A DNA stretch of 64,000 bases from Pegoplata infirma. Lineage: Eukaryota > Arthropoda > Insecta > Diptera > Anthomyiidae. Where the stretch lies: assembly GCA_963921195.1 (NCBI GenBank), contig OY992541.1, positions 12,432,951-12,496,950 on the forward strand, given 5' to 3'. Shown piece after piece: positions 62,484 through 64,000 of this stretch. Within the stretch, counting starts at the first letter, position 1. Each line of letters starts with the position of its first letter. Under the pieces are notes generated by a model. It saw only the letters and a list, made by a program, of their open reading frames with translations, did not search any database and had not been told where the DNA came from. The position numbers and the translations under genes are program-made.

Positions 62484-64000
62484 TCTATATATATAAAAGA
62501 GTAGGGTGAGTGAGTGACTGACTGACTGATTCATCATCGCCCAGCCCAAACCGCTGAAGCTAGAGACTTGAAATTTGGACTGTAGGTTCACCTCCCGGAA
62601 TATAGATCCACTAAGGCTGGATTTTTGCCAGTGTTGATTCTAAGGGGGTAAAAAGGGTAAAAAACTGTACATTTGGTACTTTTTATATCTCCCGAAATAA
62701 TGGTCATAGAGACTTGAAATTTGGACACTAAGGATGGACTTTTGCCAGTGTTGATTCTAAGGGGGTAAAAAGGGTAAAAAACTGTACTTTTGGTACTTTT
62801 TATATCTCCTGAAATAATGGTTATAGAGACTTGAAATTTGGACTGTATATTCACATCCTGGAATATAGATCCAGTAAGGCTGGATTTTTGCCAGTGTTGA
62901 TTCTAAGGGGGTAACAAACTGTACTTTCGGTACTTTTAATAAATCCTTAAGTAATGGTCCAAGAAAGTTGAAATTTAGAATGTAGATTCACCTCCCGGAA
63001 AATAGGTTCACTAGGGCCGGGTTTTTGCCAATGTTGATTCTAAGGGGGTAAAATGGGTAAAAAAGTGTACTTTTGGTACCTTTTTATATTTCCTTAAATA
63101 ATGGTCTTTGAGACTTGAAATTTGGACTGTATGTTCACCTCACGGAATATAGATCCCCAAGGCTGGATTTTTGCCGATGTTGATTCTAAGGGGGTAAAAA
63201 GGGTAAAAAACTGTACTTTTGGTAACTTTTACATTTCCTTAAATAATAGTCCTAGAAACATGAAATTTGTAATGTAGGTTCACCTCCCGAGAAAAAGATT
63301 CACTAAGGTTGGGTTTTTGGCCAATGTTGATTCTACGGAGGTTAAATGGGTAAAAAAGCGTATTTATGGTACTTTTTTTTTATTTACTGAAAAAATGGTC
63401 ATAGAAACTTGAAATTTGGAATGTAGGATCCTTTGCTAAAAATCAAAACTTTTTGAAAATTTTGATTCTAAGGGGGAAAAAAGAGGTAATAAGTGAACTT
63501 TTGGTACTTCTTTTATTTCTCAAAATTATGGTCATAGAAACTTGAAATTTGGAATGTAGGATCCTTCGGTGAAAAAAACATTCTGGAAAAAGTACTTTTT
63601 GGAAAATGCGTTTTATAAAAAGTACCTTTTATAAAAAGTACCTTTTATAAAAAGTACCTTTTATAAAAAGTGCCTTTTATAAAAAGTACCTTTAATAAAA
63701 AGTACCTTTTATAAAAAGTACATTTTATAAAAAGTAACTTTTATAAAAAGTACCTTTTATAAAAAGTACCTTTTATAAAAAGTACCTTTTATAAAAAGTA
63801 CCTTTTATAAAAAGTACCTTTTATTAAAAGTACCTTTTATAAAAAGTACTTCGTATAAAAAGTACCTTTTATAAAACGTATCTTTTAATAAAAGTACCTT
63901 TTATAAAAATTTCCTTTTGTAAAAATTACCTTTTGCAACAAAAAAAAAACATTCTAGGAAATGTAGTTTTTGAAAATTCCTTTTCTTAAGGGGTAAAAAT
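62484..64000 (+). mobile_element. Helitron-like element 4 (5' part, cut by window end)
   Basis: Starts TCTATATATATAAAAGAGTA after A. ~146-bp units run 62560-63600, some shortened, then the 16-bp array (63605-63890, ~18 units) and the start of the 3' block. The 3' hairpin lies beyond the window. Confidence 0.85.

Overview
This window looks like repeat-rich, probably heterochromatic, nuclear DNA of a fly. It is very AT-rich and shows no host gene. It carries many copies of a retroposon-like repeat with (GTCY)n microsatellites and a GGTATAA-type end, which resembles the mini-me/DINE-type repeats described in Diptera. A calyptrate fly such as a blowfly or muscid is a reasonable guess, but that is inference. 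The only substantial coding sequence belongs to transposons: the start of an LTR-element Gag-like protein (1-513, minus), two nested non-LTR elements (4889-8999, minus) and a 5'-truncated LOA-type non-LTR element with an intact RT/RNase H frame (35691-38110, plus).

Nearly everything else is non-autonomous DNA transposons, inserted into one another. I set boundaries by terminal inverted repeats, target-site duplications (TSDs) and unoccupied paralogous sites inside the same window. Families: (i) Helitron-like elements (19408-22479 minus, 28643-32434 plus, 62484 to the window end plus, fragments 34137-35686 and 56365-57762) with TC...CTAG ends, a 3' hairpin, ~146-bp tandem units and a long 16-bp array; (ii) six hAT-type elements with perfect 8-bp TSDs; (iii) three related families whose ends begin CCCRG and which duplicate 2 bp; (iv) several kilobase-scale palindromic (foldback) elements; (v) Tc1/mariner-like (TA) and PIF/Harbinger-like (TTA/TAA) elements; (vi) inverted arrays of a 12-bp unit GTACNCTAAAAA.

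Layout: 1-2056 LTR element; 2057-4888 foldbacks and the first 12-bp arrays; 4889-8999 two non-LTR elements, one inside the other; 9000-14850 12-bp arrays, a hAT MITE and a Tc1-like element; 14855-24560 a stack of nested insertions whose empty counterpart lies at 24190-24560; 25175-26580 mini-me-like copy; 26996-33010 foldback containing a Helitron containing a hAT; 33010-38110 fragments, a hAT and the LOA element; 39788-45930 a hAT of 5.7 kb swollen by nested elements; 45931-54790 palindromes within palindromes; 54831-64000 MITEs, a Helitron fragment, another hAT, mini-me-like copies and the start of a fourth Helitron.

No gene set works together here. The information is the order of insertion, which can be read directly from nesting and empty sites. 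All family names rest on recognised motifs and end structure; no database search was possible.
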